NCBI RefSeq assembly: GCF_010728925.1 | Contig: NZ_AP022608.1 | Location: forward strand, 3,162,001-3,226,000 | DNA length: 64,000 nucleotides | Source of the DNA: Mycolicibacterium gadium | GTDB lineage: Bacteria > Actinomycetota > Actinomycetes > Mycobacteriales > Mycobacteriaceae | Direction: 5' to 3' | Shown here: one piece after another, positions 11,789-20,483 of the stretch | Numbering within the stretch: position 1 is the stretch's first letter | Layout of the letters: every line of letters starts with the position of its first letter | Notes under the pieces: generated by a model | What the model saw: the letters and a program-made list of their open reading frames with translations, nothing else | Databases searched by the model: none | What the model was told of the DNA's origin: nothing | Made by a program: the position numbers and the translations under genes

Positions 11789-12970
11789 ATGACCGAACAG
11801 AACCACCGCGTCATCGTGATCGGCGGCGGATACGCCGGTGTGCTCGCGGCCAACCACCTGCGGCTCAACGAGGACGTCGACATCACGCTGGTCAACCCGC
11901 GGCCGACGTTCGTCGAGCGGATCCGGCTGCATCAGTTGGTGACCGGCACCGATGATGCGGTGGTCGACTACCCGGAGATCCTCGGTGAGGGGATCCAGCT
12001 GGTCGTCGACTCTGTGACACGCATCGACGCGCCGCAACGGCGGATCGAGCTCTCAGCCGGTGGCGAGTTGGACTATGACTATCTGATCTACGCCATCGGT
12101 AGTCACGGGGCGCCCCCGGTCGTTCCCGGAGCCGCTGAATATGCCTATCCCATCTCGGAACTCGAGCACGCCGAGCAGTTGAAGACGGCATATCACGCTG
12201 CCGGTGACGACGCGCCGATCACGGTGATCGGCGCGGGTCCGACGGGCCTCGAGGTGGCCGCCGAGTTCGCCGAGGAAGGCCGACGGGTGACGTTGGTGTG
12301 CGGCGGAGTTCTCGGCCCTTACCTGCACGCCCGTGGTCGCCGTGCGGCCGCCAAGCGGCTGAACCGCCTCGGCGTCACCATCATCGACGGCCCCGGATCC
12401 ACCGCGACCGAGGTGCGCCCCGACTCGGTGATCCTGGCCGACGGACGCACGATCGCCAGTGCGGTCACGATCTGGACCGCCGGTTTCGGCGTGCCCGATC
12501 TGGCCACGCGCAGCGGCCTGAGCACCGATGCGGCCGGTCGCCTTCTCACCGACGAGACCCTCACCAGCGTTGACGATCCCCGCATCATCGCCGCGGGCGA
12601 TGCGGCCGCGCCGTCGAACCTACCGTTGCGGATGAGCTGCCAGGCCGCGATCCCGCTGGGCGCACAAGCCGCGAACACGGTGCTCAGCCGCATCGCGGGC
12701 ACCGAGCCCAAACGGCTGAACCAGGCCTTCACCGGCCAGTGCATCAGCCTCGGACGCAAAGGCGGTCTGGTCCAGCTCGCCCACCTGGACGACACCGTAA
12801 TGCCGCTGCATATCGGCGGCCGCACCGCAGCCACGATCAAGGAGGCCGTCTGCAAGGGCACGGTCAGCTTCCTGCAGCGGGAGGCGCGCAAACCGGGGAG
12901 CTACTTCTGGCTCAAGGGCGGTAAGCGGCAGCAGCAGTTGGAGTCAGCAGGTCAGCCGGTGCGACCGTGA
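11789..12970 (+). CDS. NAD(P)/FAD-dependent oxidoreductase (NDH-2-like), module 2
   Basis: This 393-aa paralogue of the 9529-10734 gene is collinear with it throughout: VIVIGGGYAGVLAANHL, VNPRPTFVERIRLHQ, VIGAGPTGLEVAAEFAE, IWTAGFGVPDLA and AAGDAAAPS. It therefore also binds FAD and a nicotinamide cofactor. GAGGAG precedes the ATG, and the stop overlaps the GTG of the second sigma gene. The duplication includes promoter, enzyme and sigma gene, so the whole unit appears to have been copied and then diverged. Confidence 0.85.
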   Translation: MTEQNHRVIVIGGGYAGVLAANHLRLNEDVDITLVNPRPTFVERIRLHQLVTGTDDAVVDYPEILGEGIQLVVDSVTRIDAPQRRIELSAGGELDYDYLIYAIGSHGAPPVVPGAAEYAYPISELEHAEQLKTAYHAAGDDAPITVIGAGPTGLEVAAEFAEEGRRVTLVCGGVLGPYLHARGRRAAAKRLNRLGVTIIDGPGSTATEVRPDSVILADGRTIASAVTIWTAGFGVPDLATRSGLSTDAAGRLLTDETLTSVDDPRIIAAGDAAAPSNLPLRMSCQAAIPLGAQAANTVLSRIAGTEPKRLNQAFTGQCISLGRKGGLVQLAHLDDTVMPLHIGGRTAATIKEAVCKGTVSFLQREARKPGSYFWLKGGKRQQQLESAGQPVRP

Positions 12971-13863
12971 GCGAGGAACACGCCGAACGATTCACTCAAC
13001 TGCGACCGCTGCTGTTCACCATCGCCTACGAGATTCTCGGCCGGACAACTGAATCCGACGACGTGTTGCAGGAGAGCTACCTGCGCTGGGCCGAGGTGGA
13101 CCTGTCGACGGTGCAGGACACCAAGGCCTACCTCGCCCAGCTCGTCACCCGGCAATCCCTCAATGCGCTGCGGACACAGTCTCGCCGGCGGGAGGACTAT
13201 GTCGGCCCGTGGTTACCGGAGCCGCTGCTGCTGGAGACCGCCAGCGACACAGACGCGTCGTCCGACGTGATCCTTGCCGAATCGGTGTCGATGGCCATGC
13301 TGGTCGTGCTCGAGACACTGAGCCCTGACGAACGCGCCGTGTTCGTGCTGCGCGAGGTCTTCGGCTTCAGCCACGACGAGATCGCCGCCACGATCGGCAA
13401 ATCCGCGGCCGCGGTCCGTCAAATGGCCCACCGCGCGCGCGAGCATGTTCAGTCGCGCCGCAAGCGATTCGAGCCCGTCGACCCCAAACTCTCCATGGAG
13501 ATCACCGCGCGCTTCTTCACCGCCGCCTCGACCGGCGATGTCGACGGGCTCATCGAGATGCTCTCGAGCGACGTCGTGTGGACAGCCGACAGCGACGGCA
13601 AGGTCAGCGCGGCACGCCGACCCGTCACGGGCGCCGAGCGGGTGGCCAAGCTGATCATCGGTCTCATCCGCGTGGCCGGGGAGTCCGGCCGGGTCGAGCC
13701 CGCGATGTACAACAACGCTCCCGCGCTGAAGCTCTACATGGGCGACAGCTTCGAAGGCATCATCACCGTCGAGATCACCGACGGCCGGATCAGCCACTTC
13801 TACGCGATGCGCAACCCGGACAAACTGACCGGCGTCGACATCCCGCGGGAGATCAGCCGGTAG
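12967..13863 (+). CDS. ECF41-family RNA polymerase sigma factor (SigJ-like), module 2
   Basis: The protein is 298 aa with the same architecture as module 1: sigma region 2, linker with WLPEP, region 4 (LSPDERAVFVLREVFG and IAATIGKSAAAVRQMAHRAREH), a SnoaL-like C-terminal domain and NPDKL close to the end. GTG at 12967 overlaps the stop of the upstream oxidoreductase. Differences are spread along the whole protein, so this is an old duplication. Whether the two sigma factors cross-recognise the two near-identical promoters cannot be told from sequence. Confidence 0.92.
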   Translation: MSEEHAERFTQLRPLLFTIAYEILGRTTESDDVLQESYLRWAEVDLSTVQDTKAYLAQLVTRQSLNALRTQSRRREDYVGPWLPEPLLLETASDTDASSDVILAESVSMAMLVVLETLSPDERAVFVLREVFGFSHDEIAATIGKSAAAVRQMAHRAREHVQSRRKRFEPVDPKLSMEITARFFTAASTGDVDGLIEMLSSDVVWTADSDGKVSAARRPVTGAERVAKLIIGLIRVAGESGRVEPAMYNNAPALKLYMGDSFEGIITVEITDGRISHFYAMRNPDKLTGVDIPREISR

Positions 13864-13882
13864 CTTCTGACACGCTTGAGGT

Positions 13883-15142
13883 GTGCGGATCGATCGACTC
13901 GGCGAGCTGGGCAGTGCCCCTGCGGTGCTGCGCGCGCTGGCCGACGGAACTCGACGGCGCGATCTGCCGCCGCCGGCCGCCCTGATCGGGGAGTGGTTCG
14001 GTTCCGGCGCGGTCATCGCGCCGTCGGTGGAGGTGACGCCCGTCGGCGTATCCGAAGTGTTCGACGTATCCCCCGGCACGTCCGGCGATGCCGTCGGCGG
14101 AGGATGGTTCGGCTACCTGTCATACCCCGACGCAGGCGCCGACGGGCGAGGGCCACGCATACCCGAGGCCGCGGGCGGCTGGTCGGATTGCGTGCTGCGC
14201 CAGGACGACGAAGGGCAGTGGTGGCACGAAAACCTATCCGGTGCCGAGCTTCCCGGCTGGGTGTCCGAAGCGCTGCGCGAACCCGTGGCGCCGGCCTCGA
14301 GCGCGATCACCTGGGGCGCGGCCGATCGTGAGGCGCACCGGCGCGGCGTGTTGTCGTGCCTCGAGGCGATCGCGGCCGGCGAGGTTTACCAGGCGTGTGT
14401 GTGCACGCAGTTCGCAGGCCGAATCGCCGCCCGAACGACATCGGACGCAGCCGCAATCGATTTCTTCGCCGACGCCGTCGCGCGAACCTCGCCGGCACGC
14501 GCCGCCTTTGTGGGCGGCGGCTGGGGCGCGGTTGCGTCGCTGTCGCCTGAACTGTTTCTGCGCAGGCACGGCGAGGCGGTGGCGTCGAGTCCGATCAAGG
14601 GCACGCTGCCGCGGCACGCTGATCCGGCGGAACTGCGAGCGTCGGTCAAGGACGTCGCCGAGAACATCATGATCGTCGACCTGGTCCGCAACGATCTCGG
14701 TCGGGTCGCGGTGACCGGTAGTGTGTCCGTTCCCGAGCTGCTGGCCGTACGTCCGGCGCCGGGCGTGTGGCACCTGGTATCCACGGTGACGGCGCGCGTC
14801 GACGTCGACATGCCGATGGAGGCGGTGCTCGACGCCACCTTCCCGCCCGCTTCGGTCACGGGTACGCCTAAGCTGCGCGCCCGCCAGCTGCTCACCGGCT
14901 GGGAGCAGAATCGCCGCGGAATCTACTGCGGCACAGTCGGCTTGGCCTCACCGATCGCCGGGTGCGAGCTGAACGTCGCGATCCGCACCGTCGAGTTCGA
15001 CGCCGACGGTAACGCGGTACTCGGCGTCGGCGGCGGCATCACCGCGGATTCCGATCCCGACCGGGAGTGGGATGAGTGCCTGCACAAGGCAGCGCCGTTC
15101 ATCGAGATCGACGCTCAGCGGCGGATTCCCGCGCACAGCTGA
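13883..15142 (+). CDS. pabB: Aminodeoxychorismate synthase component I
   Basis: PabB converts chorismate and ammonia to 4-amino-4-deoxychorismate for folate synthesis. The 419-aa protein carries the chorismate-binding domain: SSPIKGTLPR with the catalytic Lys, ENIMIVDLVRNDLGR, PPASVTGTPK and GIYCGTVG. The N-terminal tryptophan-pocket domain is reduced. Position and length suit Rv1005c of M. tuberculosis. The start is GTG, 19 bp after the sigma gene. The KGT form of the catalytic motif points to PabB instead of anthranilate synthase TrpE. Confidence 0.9.
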   Translation: MRIDRLGELGSAPAVLRALADGTRRRDLPPPAALIGEWFGSGAVIAPSVEVTPVGVSEVFDVSPGTSGDAVGGGWFGYLSYPDAGADGRGPRIPEAAGGWSDCVLRQDDEGQWWHENLSGAELPGWVSEALREPVAPASSAITWGAADREAHRRGVLSCLEAIAAGEVYQACVCTQFAGRIAARTTSDAAAIDFFADAVARTSPARAAFVGGGWGAVASLSPELFLRRHGEAVASSPIKGTLPRHADPAELRASVKDVAENIMIVDLVRNDLGRVAVTGSVSVPELLAVRPAPGVWHLVSTVTARVDVDMPMEAVLDATFPPASVTGTPKLRARQLLTGWEQNRRGIYCGTVGLASPIAGCELNVAIRTVEFDADGNAVLGVGGGITADSDPDREWDECLHKAAPFIEIDAQRRIPAHS

Positions 15143-15192
15143 TCCGAGGCGTTGCCGGAGCTCAGCCGGGACTTGGAACGCAGCGCCGACGG

Positions 15193-15651
15193 CTACATCC
15201 GCTGGCCGGGTACCAACGTCTCGAGTGCCGCGATCCAGTCGGCGATGCCTGCGAATACGTAGAAACCGATCTCACCCGCGGATGTCTGGACGATCAGATG
15301 CGCCTGCCCGCCGACGACCGAACCACTGAAGACCGCGGCCTCTCGCACTCCGGTGATCGACTCGACCGGAACTTCGATCAGATGACCGGTGAGAGTTCGA
15401 AAGACCAGCCGCCGCTGGGTCAGCGCAATCAGCCCGGTGTTCTTCACCGCGGGGAATCCCGGAGCCGTCGACCCGCGGTAGGAGCCTTTCTCCGGCGCGC
15501 GCAGAACCGATTCGCCTTCGATCTCCGCGCTCAGCTGCTCGGCAGTGGCGCCGCTGCGACGGCGCAACCACACCATGATCGGAATCCAGATCAGCACCAA
15601 CAGGGCCACAATGCCGACTACCAAGAGGACTACGAACAGCACTGTGTTCAC
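15193..15651 (-). CDS. Membrane-anchored hypothetical protein with PH/GRAM-like domain
   Basis: The protein is 152 aa: one N-terminal membrane helix (about 4-27) ending in basic residues WLRRRSG, then a soluble beta-rich domain with GLIALTQRRLVFRTLTGHLIEVPVESITGV-type strands (about 73-102). That pattern resembles bacterial PH or GRAM domains. It lies just downstream of rsmI on the same strand, 12 bp after its stop, so the two are probably co-transcribed. No function can be assigned. Confidence 0.75.
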   Translation of the reverse strand: MNTVLFVVLLVVGIVALLVLIWIPIMVWLRRRSGATAEQLSAEIEGESVLRAPEKGSYRGSTAPGFPAVKNTGLIALTQRRLVFRTLTGHLIEVPVESITGVREAAVFSGSVVGGQAHLIVQTSAGEIGFYVFAGIADWIAALETLVPGQRM

Positions 15652-15663
15652 CTCTCGACTCCT

Positions 15664-16500
15664 TCACTCACGCGAGCGCAGAACCGCATCGTAGAGTTCG
15701 CGTCGCGACGGTGAGCCGGGATTCGTGGCGATCACCTGCGCGCACGCATCCTTGACCCGCATGCCCTGCTCGATGAGGTCCTGCACCTGCGACACCAGCG
15801 ACTCCACATCCGCCTTCACCGTCGCGCCCGCGAGCACGACGGTGACCTCGCCGAGGACACCCTCCTTCGCCCACTCGGCCAGCTCTGCCAGCGAGCCGCG
15901 GATGATCTCCTCATGCGTCTTCGTCAGCTCGCGGCACACGACGACTTCGCGGTCTGGACCCAGCGCCTCGACGGCGTCCTTGAGCGTCTCGGCCAGCCGC
16001 CGGGGCGACTCGAAGAAGACACACGTGCGCGGCTCGACGGCCAGTGTGGCGAGCCACGTCATCCGCGCCGAGTGCCTGCGTGGCGCGAAACCCTCGAAGC
16101 AGAACCGCTCCGACGGGAGCCCCGACACCGCCAGCGCCGTCGTCACCGCCGAAGGGCCCGGCAGGCACGAGATCGGTAGCCCACTATCGATACAGGCGGA
16201 CACCAACCGGTATCCGGGATCGCTGATCAGGGGCATGCCGGCGTCACTGACCAGCAGAACCGTCGCGCCGGCCGCGATCTCGGCGACCAGCGCCGGAACC
16301 CGCGCCGCCTCGTTCTGGTCGTACAGGCTGACAATCTTGCCCGCGGGTTTGACCTCGAGCGCCTGTGCCAGGGTCCGGATCCGTCGGGTGTCCTCGGCGG
16401 CGACCACGTCGGCCCTGGCCAGGGCGCTGACCAGCCGCGCAGACGCATCCGAGGGCTGACCCAGCGGCGTGGCGCCGATAAGCAGTCGGCCGGGGTTCAT
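15664..16500 (-). CDS. rsmI: 16S rRNA (cytidine1402-2'-O)-methyltransferase
   Basis: RsmI 2'-O-methylates C1402 in the decoding centre of 16S rRNA using SAM. The 278-aa protein has the tetrapyrrole-methylase fold: ATPLGQPSDAS at the N-terminus, AAEDTRR near residue 35, VSDAGMPLISDPGYRL near 86, LPGPSAV, and FEGFAPRR near 140. The open frame extends upstream to 17556, but homology and the ATG at 16500 fix the start. It is divergent from pmt with only 24 bp between start codons. Confidence 0.94.
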   Translation of the reverse strand: MNPGRLLIGATPLGQPSDASARLVSALARADVVAAEDTRRIRTLAQALEVKPAGKIVSLYDQNEAARVPALVAEIAAGATVLLVSDAGMPLISDPGYRLVSACIDSGLPISCLPGPSAVTTALAVSGLPSERFCFEGFAPRRHSARMTWLATLAVEPRTCVFFESPRRLAETLKDAVEALGPDREVVVCRELTKTHEEIIRGSLAELAEWAKEGVLGEVTVVLAGATVKADVESLVSQVQDLIEQGMRVKDACAQVIATNPGSPSRRELYDAVLRSRE

Positions 16501-16524
16501 GCCGGACAGCCTACGATCGCTTGC

Positions 16525-18066
16525 GTGACCGCCCCCGCAACCGAAGCCTCGCGCGCGGTCCCTGTCATCAGCCCCGCGCCGCTGGTCCCGGTCGCCGACT
16601 TCGGCCCGGTGGACCGTCTGCAGGGCTGGGCGATGACCGCCGTCGTCACCGCGCTGGCGGCGGTGACCCGCTTCTTGAACCTCGGCTCGCCGACCGACGC
16701 GGGAACGCCGATCTTCGACGAGAAGCACTACGCGCCGCAGGCGTGGCAGGTGCTGAACAACAACGGCCTCGAGGACAACCCCGGCTACGGCTTGGTGGTG
16801 CATCCGCCGGTGGGCAAGCAGCTGATCGCGCTCGGCGAATGGTTGTTCGGTTACAACGGCCTGGGGTGGCGTTTCTCCGGAGCCGTCTGCGGGGTCATCA
16901 CCGTGCTGCTCGTCGTGCGTATCGCGCGGCGGATCAGCCGGTCCACCGTCGTCGGCGGAATCGCGGGGCTGCTGCTGATCGCCGACGGGGTCAGCTTCGT
17001 CGCCGCGCGCACCGCGCTGCTCGACGGATTCCTGGTCTTCTTCGTCGTGGCAGCGTTCGGTTGTCTGATGGTCGACCGCGACCAGGTCCGTGAGCGCATG
17101 CATGTGGCGCTGCTCGAGGGCCGCATCGGTGAAACACCATGGGGGCCGCGACTCGGCGTGCGGTGGTGGCGGTTCGGCGCCGGTGTGTTGCTCGGATTGG
17201 CTTGTGCGACAAAGTGGTCCGGGCTGTACTTTGTGGCGTTCTTCGGGGTGATGACGCTGGCGTTCGACATCGCCGCGCGCAAGCAGTATCGCGTCCCGCG
17301 GCCGTGGCTCGGTGCGTTCCGGCGCGATCTGGGCCCGTCGCTGTATGCACTGGTACTGATTCCGTTCGGGGTCTACCTGGCGTCCTATACGCCGTGGTTC
17401 GCGTCGGAGACCGGCGTGGACCGGCACGCGGTCGGCAGAGACATCGGAGAGGACAGCATCCTGCCGCTGCCCGACGCGGTTCGCTCGCTGTGGCATTACA
17501 CCTACGGGGCGTACAAGTTCCATTCCGGCCTGACCAATGCCGACGGTAATCACCACCCGTGGGAGTCCAAGCCGTGGACGTGGCCGATGTCGCTGCGGCC
17601 GGTGCTCTACGCGATCGACAACCAGAACGTGCCGGGCTGCGGGGATCAGTCGTGCGTGAAGGCCGTGATGCTGGTCGGCACGCCCGCGATGTGGTTCATC
17701 GCGGTGCCGGTGCTGGCGTGGGCGGTGTGGCGGACCTTCGTGAAGCGCGACTGGCGCTTCGCGGCGGTCCTGGTGGGCTACAGCGCCGGGTTCTTGCCGT
17801 GGTTCGCCGACATCGATCGGCAGATGTACTTCTTCTACGCGGCGACGATGGCGCCGTTCCTCGTGCTGATGATCGCGTTGATTCTCGGCGACATTCTGTA
17901 CAAACCGAATCAGAACTCCGAGCGAAGAACGCTCGGGCTGATAGTGGTGAGCTGCTACATCGCGCTCGTGTTGACGAACTTCGCGTGGATGTACCCGATC
18001 CTGACGGGCATCCCGATTTCGCAGGCCACCTGGAACATGCAGATCTGGCTGCCGTCCTGGAGTTAG
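16525..18066 (+). CDS. pmt: Dolichyl-phosphate-mannose-protein mannosyltransferase
   Basis: Pmt transfers mannose from polyprenyl-phosphate-mannose to Ser/Thr of exported proteins at the membrane. The 513-aa GT39 protein has many membrane segments, the catalytic acidic loop after the first helix (FDEKHYAPQAW, near residue 70), HPPVGKQLI near 93 and HHPWESKPWTWP in a large extracytoplasmic loop. Homologous to Rv1002c. The start is GTG 16525, divergent from rsmI. The hairpin at 18077-18139 follows the stop. Confidence 0.93.
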   Translation: MTAPATEASRAVPVISPAPLVPVADFGPVDRLQGWAMTAVVTALAAVTRFLNLGSPTDAGTPIFDEKHYAPQAWQVLNNNGLEDNPGYGLVVHPPVGKQLIALGEWLFGYNGLGWRFSGAVCGVITVLLVVRIARRISRSTVVGGIAGLLLIADGVSFVAARTALLDGFLVFFVVAAFGCLMVDRDQVRERMHVALLEGRIGETPWGPRLGVRWWRFGAGVLLGLACATKWSGLYFVAFFGVMTLAFDIAARKQYRVPRPWLGAFRRDLGPSLYALVLIPFGVYLASYTPWFASETGVDRHAVGRDIGEDSILPLPDAVRSLWHYTYGAYKFHSGLTNADGNHHPWESKPWTWPMSLRPVLYAIDNQNVPGCGDQSCVKAVMLVGTPAMWFIAVPVLAWAVWRTFVKRDWRFAAVLVGYSAGFLPWFADIDRQMYFFYAATMAPFLVLMIALILGDILYKPNQNSERRTLGLIVVSCYIALVLTNFAWMYPILTGIPISQATWNMQIWLPSWS

Positions 18067-18076
18067 TGCCCGTCCG

Positions 18077-18139
18077 CGCCGAAATCCGACTTTGGTAGAC
18101 GACTACTCGCACTTTCTCTACAAAACTCCGATTTCGGCG
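18077..18139. terminator. Inverted-repeat terminator between pmt and arcA
   Basis: Arms 18077-18099 and 18117-18139 pair at about 20 of 23 positions (CGCCGAAATC...), with a 17-base loop. It lies between two convergent genes, immediately after the pmt stop and just before the arcA stop, so it can serve both directions. Confidence 0.65.
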
Positions 18140-18148
18140 TGAAGGAAG

Positions 18149-19375
18149 CTAGAGCGGGTCTCGCGCTGCGGGACACGACATACAGCGCGGGCCGCCGCGG
18201 CCGGTGCCCAGCTCCGACGCCTCGATCGACAACACCTCGATACCCGAATCAGCCAGCCGCGCATTGGTTTCGGCGTTGCGTTCGTATGCGATCACCACTC
18301 CCGGCGCCACCGCCAGCGTGTTGTTTCCGTCGTCCCACTGTTCGCGCTCCGCGGTGACGGGATCCAACCCGGTCGCGATGACTCGCAGCTTCTCGATGCC
18401 CATCGCCTCGGCCGCGGCGACCAGAAACGGTCGTGCGTCGTCGATCCGTACACCACCGGCACCGTCGCGGTGAATCGTGAATGCCGACAACGACTCCACG
18501 ATGTTCGGGTACATCACCACCGCGTCGATGTCGACCATCGTGCACACCGTGTCAAGGTGCATCTGCGCCCGCTCCTGGGCGATCGGCACGGCGAGGACGG
18601 TATGTGCCAGGTCATCGTCGAACAGGCTGCGCGCCAGCGCCTCTGCCCCCGCAGGCGTAGTCCGCTCCCCCACCCCCACCGCGACCACTCCCGGCGCCAG
18701 CAGCAACACGTCGCCGCCCTCGACCGGCGCGGAGCGCGACTCGTACGCCCGCCGTACACCCAGGAATCGCGGGTGGTGCGCGTAGATCACATCAGTCAGC
18801 GACGTCTCGCGAACGCGCGCGGGCAGGGCCAACGACGTGATCGCCACCCGCGGACCGATCCAGAATGACGAGTCCCTCGTGAAAAGAAGATTCGGCAGCG
18901 GATCGATGACGAAATCTCCGCCGTGATGCATTCGCCGCACCAACGACAGGTCACCGCCGCTGAACGGCAACTCGTTGAACGTCATCCCGGCCATCAGCAC
19001 CGACGCCAGCGGCGCAGCGTCCAGCGTGCGCAGGTAGGTCGAAAGCTCCTGCGCCAACGGCAGTCCCAACCGTCGCGGATCGACAGCCGCCGCGATGCCA
19101 TGCATCCGTGCCGCACCACTCTTCGCCAGCGCCTCGGTCAGCAGATCGGCAAGCAACAGCACCTCGACACCACGCGAAGCCAGCAGGGCGGCGAACGCAT
19201 CGTGTTCGCGCTGCGCCTTGGCCACCCATGGCAGCCCGTCGAAAAGGAGCTTGTCGTTGTTGCGCGGAGTCAGCCGCTGCAGTTCGGCACCGGGCCGGTG
19301 CAGGATTACCGCCCGTAGCCTGCCGACCTCGGAGTCACAGCCCAGCGTCGTCACATCTAGCACCGTATCGCGCAT
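18149..19375 (-). CDS. arcA: Arginine deiminase
   Basis: ArcA hydrolyses arginine to citrulline and ammonia. The 408-aa protein shows [18 protein letters not shown] near the N-terminus, [10 protein letters not shown], the catalytic His in [18 protein letters not shown] and the nucleophilic Cys in [10 protein letters not shown] at the C-terminus. I place the start at ATG 19375; an upstream extension to 19468 would run through the SoxR operator and into soxR. No carbamate kinase or ornithine carbamoyltransferase gene lies beside it, so a complete fermentative ADI operon is absent here. Synteny matches Rv1001. Confidence 0.94.
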   Translation of the reverse strand: MRDTVLDVTTLGCDSEVGRLRAVILHRPGAELQRLTPRNNDKLLFDGLPWVAKAQREHDAFAALLASRGVEVLLLADLLTEALAKSGAARMHGIAAAVDPRRLGLPLAQELSTYLRTLDAAPLASVLMAGMTFNELPFSGGDLSLVRRMHHGGDFVIDPLPNLLFTRDSSFWIGPRVAITSLALPARVRETSLTDVIYAHHPRFLGVRRAYESRSAPVEGGDVLLLAPGVVAVGVGERTTPAGAEALARSLFDDDLAHTVLAVPIAQERAQMHLDTVCTMVDIDAVVMYPNIVESLSAFTIHRDGAGGVRIDDARPFLVAAAEAMGIEKLRVIATGLDPVTAEREQWDDGNNTLAVAPGVVIAYERNAETNARLADSGIEVLSIEASELGTGRGGPRCMSCPAARDPL

Positions 19376-19389
19376 GGCGCGCGCGGCTA

Positions 19390-19407
19390 CCTCAACTAGG
19401 GTTGAGG
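19390..19407. promoter_or_regulatory. SoxR operator
   Basis: CCTCAAC-TAGG-GTTGAGG is a perfect 7-bp inverted repeat with a 4-base spacer, ending 2 bases before the soxR ATG. It matches the known SoxR box (CCTCAA...TTGAGG). It also lies 15 bases upstream of the divergent arcA start, so SoxR bound here would control its own gene and possibly arcA. Confidence 0.8.
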
Positions 19408-19409
19408 TC

Positions 19410-19844
19410 ATGGAGGTGGTACACGAACTCACGCCCTCGGACATGTCCGTTCGAAGTGGCGTCGCCATCTCGGCGCTGCACTTCTACGAACGCGAAGGGC
19501 TCATCACCAGCAAGCGAACCGGCGGCAATCAACGGCGCTATGCCCGTGAAACCCTGCGTCGTGTCGCGTTCATCCGAATGAGCCAGCGCCTCGGCATTCC
19601 ACTCGCCCGCATCCGGGAGGCACTGGCCACCCTGCCCACCGACCGCGTCCCGACGAGCAAGGACTGGGCCAAGCTGTCCGCCGGCTGGCGCCAGGACCTC
19701 GACGACCGCATCCTGCACCTGCAGCGGCTACGCGACAATCTCACCGGCTGCATCGGCTGCGGTTGCCTGAGCCTGAAGACCTGCGCGCTGTCCAATCCGG
19801 GCGATGTCCTGGCCGGTGAGGGACCGGGAGCCGTGCGCCTCTAA
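19410..19844 (+). CDS. soxR: Redox-sensing MerR-family regulator SoxR
   Basis: The protein is 144 aa with an N-terminal MerR winged helix ([19 protein letters not shown]), a dimerisation helix, and the [2Fe-2S] cluster motif C-x2-C-x-C-x5-C ([11 protein letters not shown], near residue 115) that detects redox-active compounds. ATG 19410 immediately follows the perfect operator palindrome. In actinomycetes SoxR usually responds to redox-cycling metabolites instead of controlling a SoxS cascade. Candidate targets here are soxR itself and arcA. Confidence 0.93.
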   Translation: MEVVHELTPSDMSVRSGVAISALHFYEREGLITSKRTGGNQRRYARETLRRVAFIRMSQRLGIPLARIREALATLPTDRVPTSKDWAKLSAGWRQDLDDRILHLQRLRDNLTGCIGCGCLSLKTCALSNPGDVLAGEGPGAVRL

Positions 19845-19848
19845 AATT

Positions 19849-19864
19849 TCGAACGCTTGTGCGA
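19849..19864 (+). promoter_or_regulatory. LexA (SOS) box
   Basis: TCGAAC-GCTT-GTGCGA matches the mycobacterial LexA box TCGAAC-N4-GTTCGA at 11 of 12 informative positions. It lies 13 bases upstream of the AlkB-like gene start. I recall the M. tuberculosis homologue Rv1000c being listed among LexA targets, which agrees. Confidence 0.7.
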
Positions 19865-19877
19865 TAAACTCGCGGGC

Positions 19878-20483
19878 ATGGAGCTGGCTCTACAGAGCTC
19901 GCTGTTCGAGCACGCCGAACGGCGCCATCTCGGCGACGGCGCGTGGATCGACTATCGGTCCGGGTGGCTGGAGGAGGCCGACTCGCTGTTCACCGAGCTG
20001 CATGACGTCATCCCGTGGCGCGCCGAGCGACGGCAGATGTACGACCGCGTGCTCGATGTGCCCCGGCTCGTCAGCTTCTGGGATTTTGCCGAGCAGGACG
20101 CCGCGCCGGTTCCGCACCCGCGGCTGAAACAAATGCGGCGCCGTCTCAACGATGCCTACGCGGGCGAACTCGGCGAACCGTTCACCACCGCCGGGTTGTG
20201 CCTGTACCGCGACGGTGACGACAGCGTGGCCTGGCACGGGGACACGATCGGCCGCAGCAGCACCGAGGACACCATGGTCGCCATCGTCAGCCTCGGCGCC
20301 ACAAGGGTTTTCGCGCTGCGGCCGCGCGGGGGCGGCAAGTCGCTGCGCCTCAGACACTGCCACGGCGACCTGCTGGTGATGGGTGGCTCCTGCCAGCGCA
20401 CCTGGGAACACGCGATCCCGAAGACGTCTCGACCGACCGGCCCACGGATCAGCATCCAGTTCCGCCCGCACGACGTCCGCTAA
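19878..20483 (+). CDS. AlkB-like 2-oxoglutarate/Fe(II)-dependent dioxygenase
   Basis: The protein is 201 aa, a homologue of Rv1000c. The iron ligands are visible as H-x-D in WHGDTIGR (near residue 115) and the distal His in RTWEHAI. The 2-oxoglutarate Arg lies in the C-terminal RISIQFR, and a substrate-loop MYDRVLDVPR is near 50. The family removes alkyl lesions from DNA or RNA bases by oxidative dealkylation. ATG 19878 follows a LexA box, consistent with DNA-damage induction. The nearest upstream gene, soxR, ends 33 bp before. Confidence 0.88.
   Translation: MELALQSSLFEHAERRHLGDGAWIDYRSGWLEEADSLFTELHDVIPWRAERRQMYDRVLDVPRLVSFWDFAEQDAAPVPHPRLKQMRRRLNDAYAGELGEPFTTAGLCLYRDGDDSVAWHGDTIGRSSTEDTMVAIVSLGATRVFALRPRGGGKSLRLRHCHGDLLVMGGSCQRTWEHAIPKTSRPTGPRISIQFRPHDVR

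Noticed and set aside
16501..17556. Long N-terminal extension of the rsmI frame
   Set aside because: It is fully antisense to pmt, low-complexity and Arg/Asp-rich. RsmI homology starts exactly at ATG 16500.
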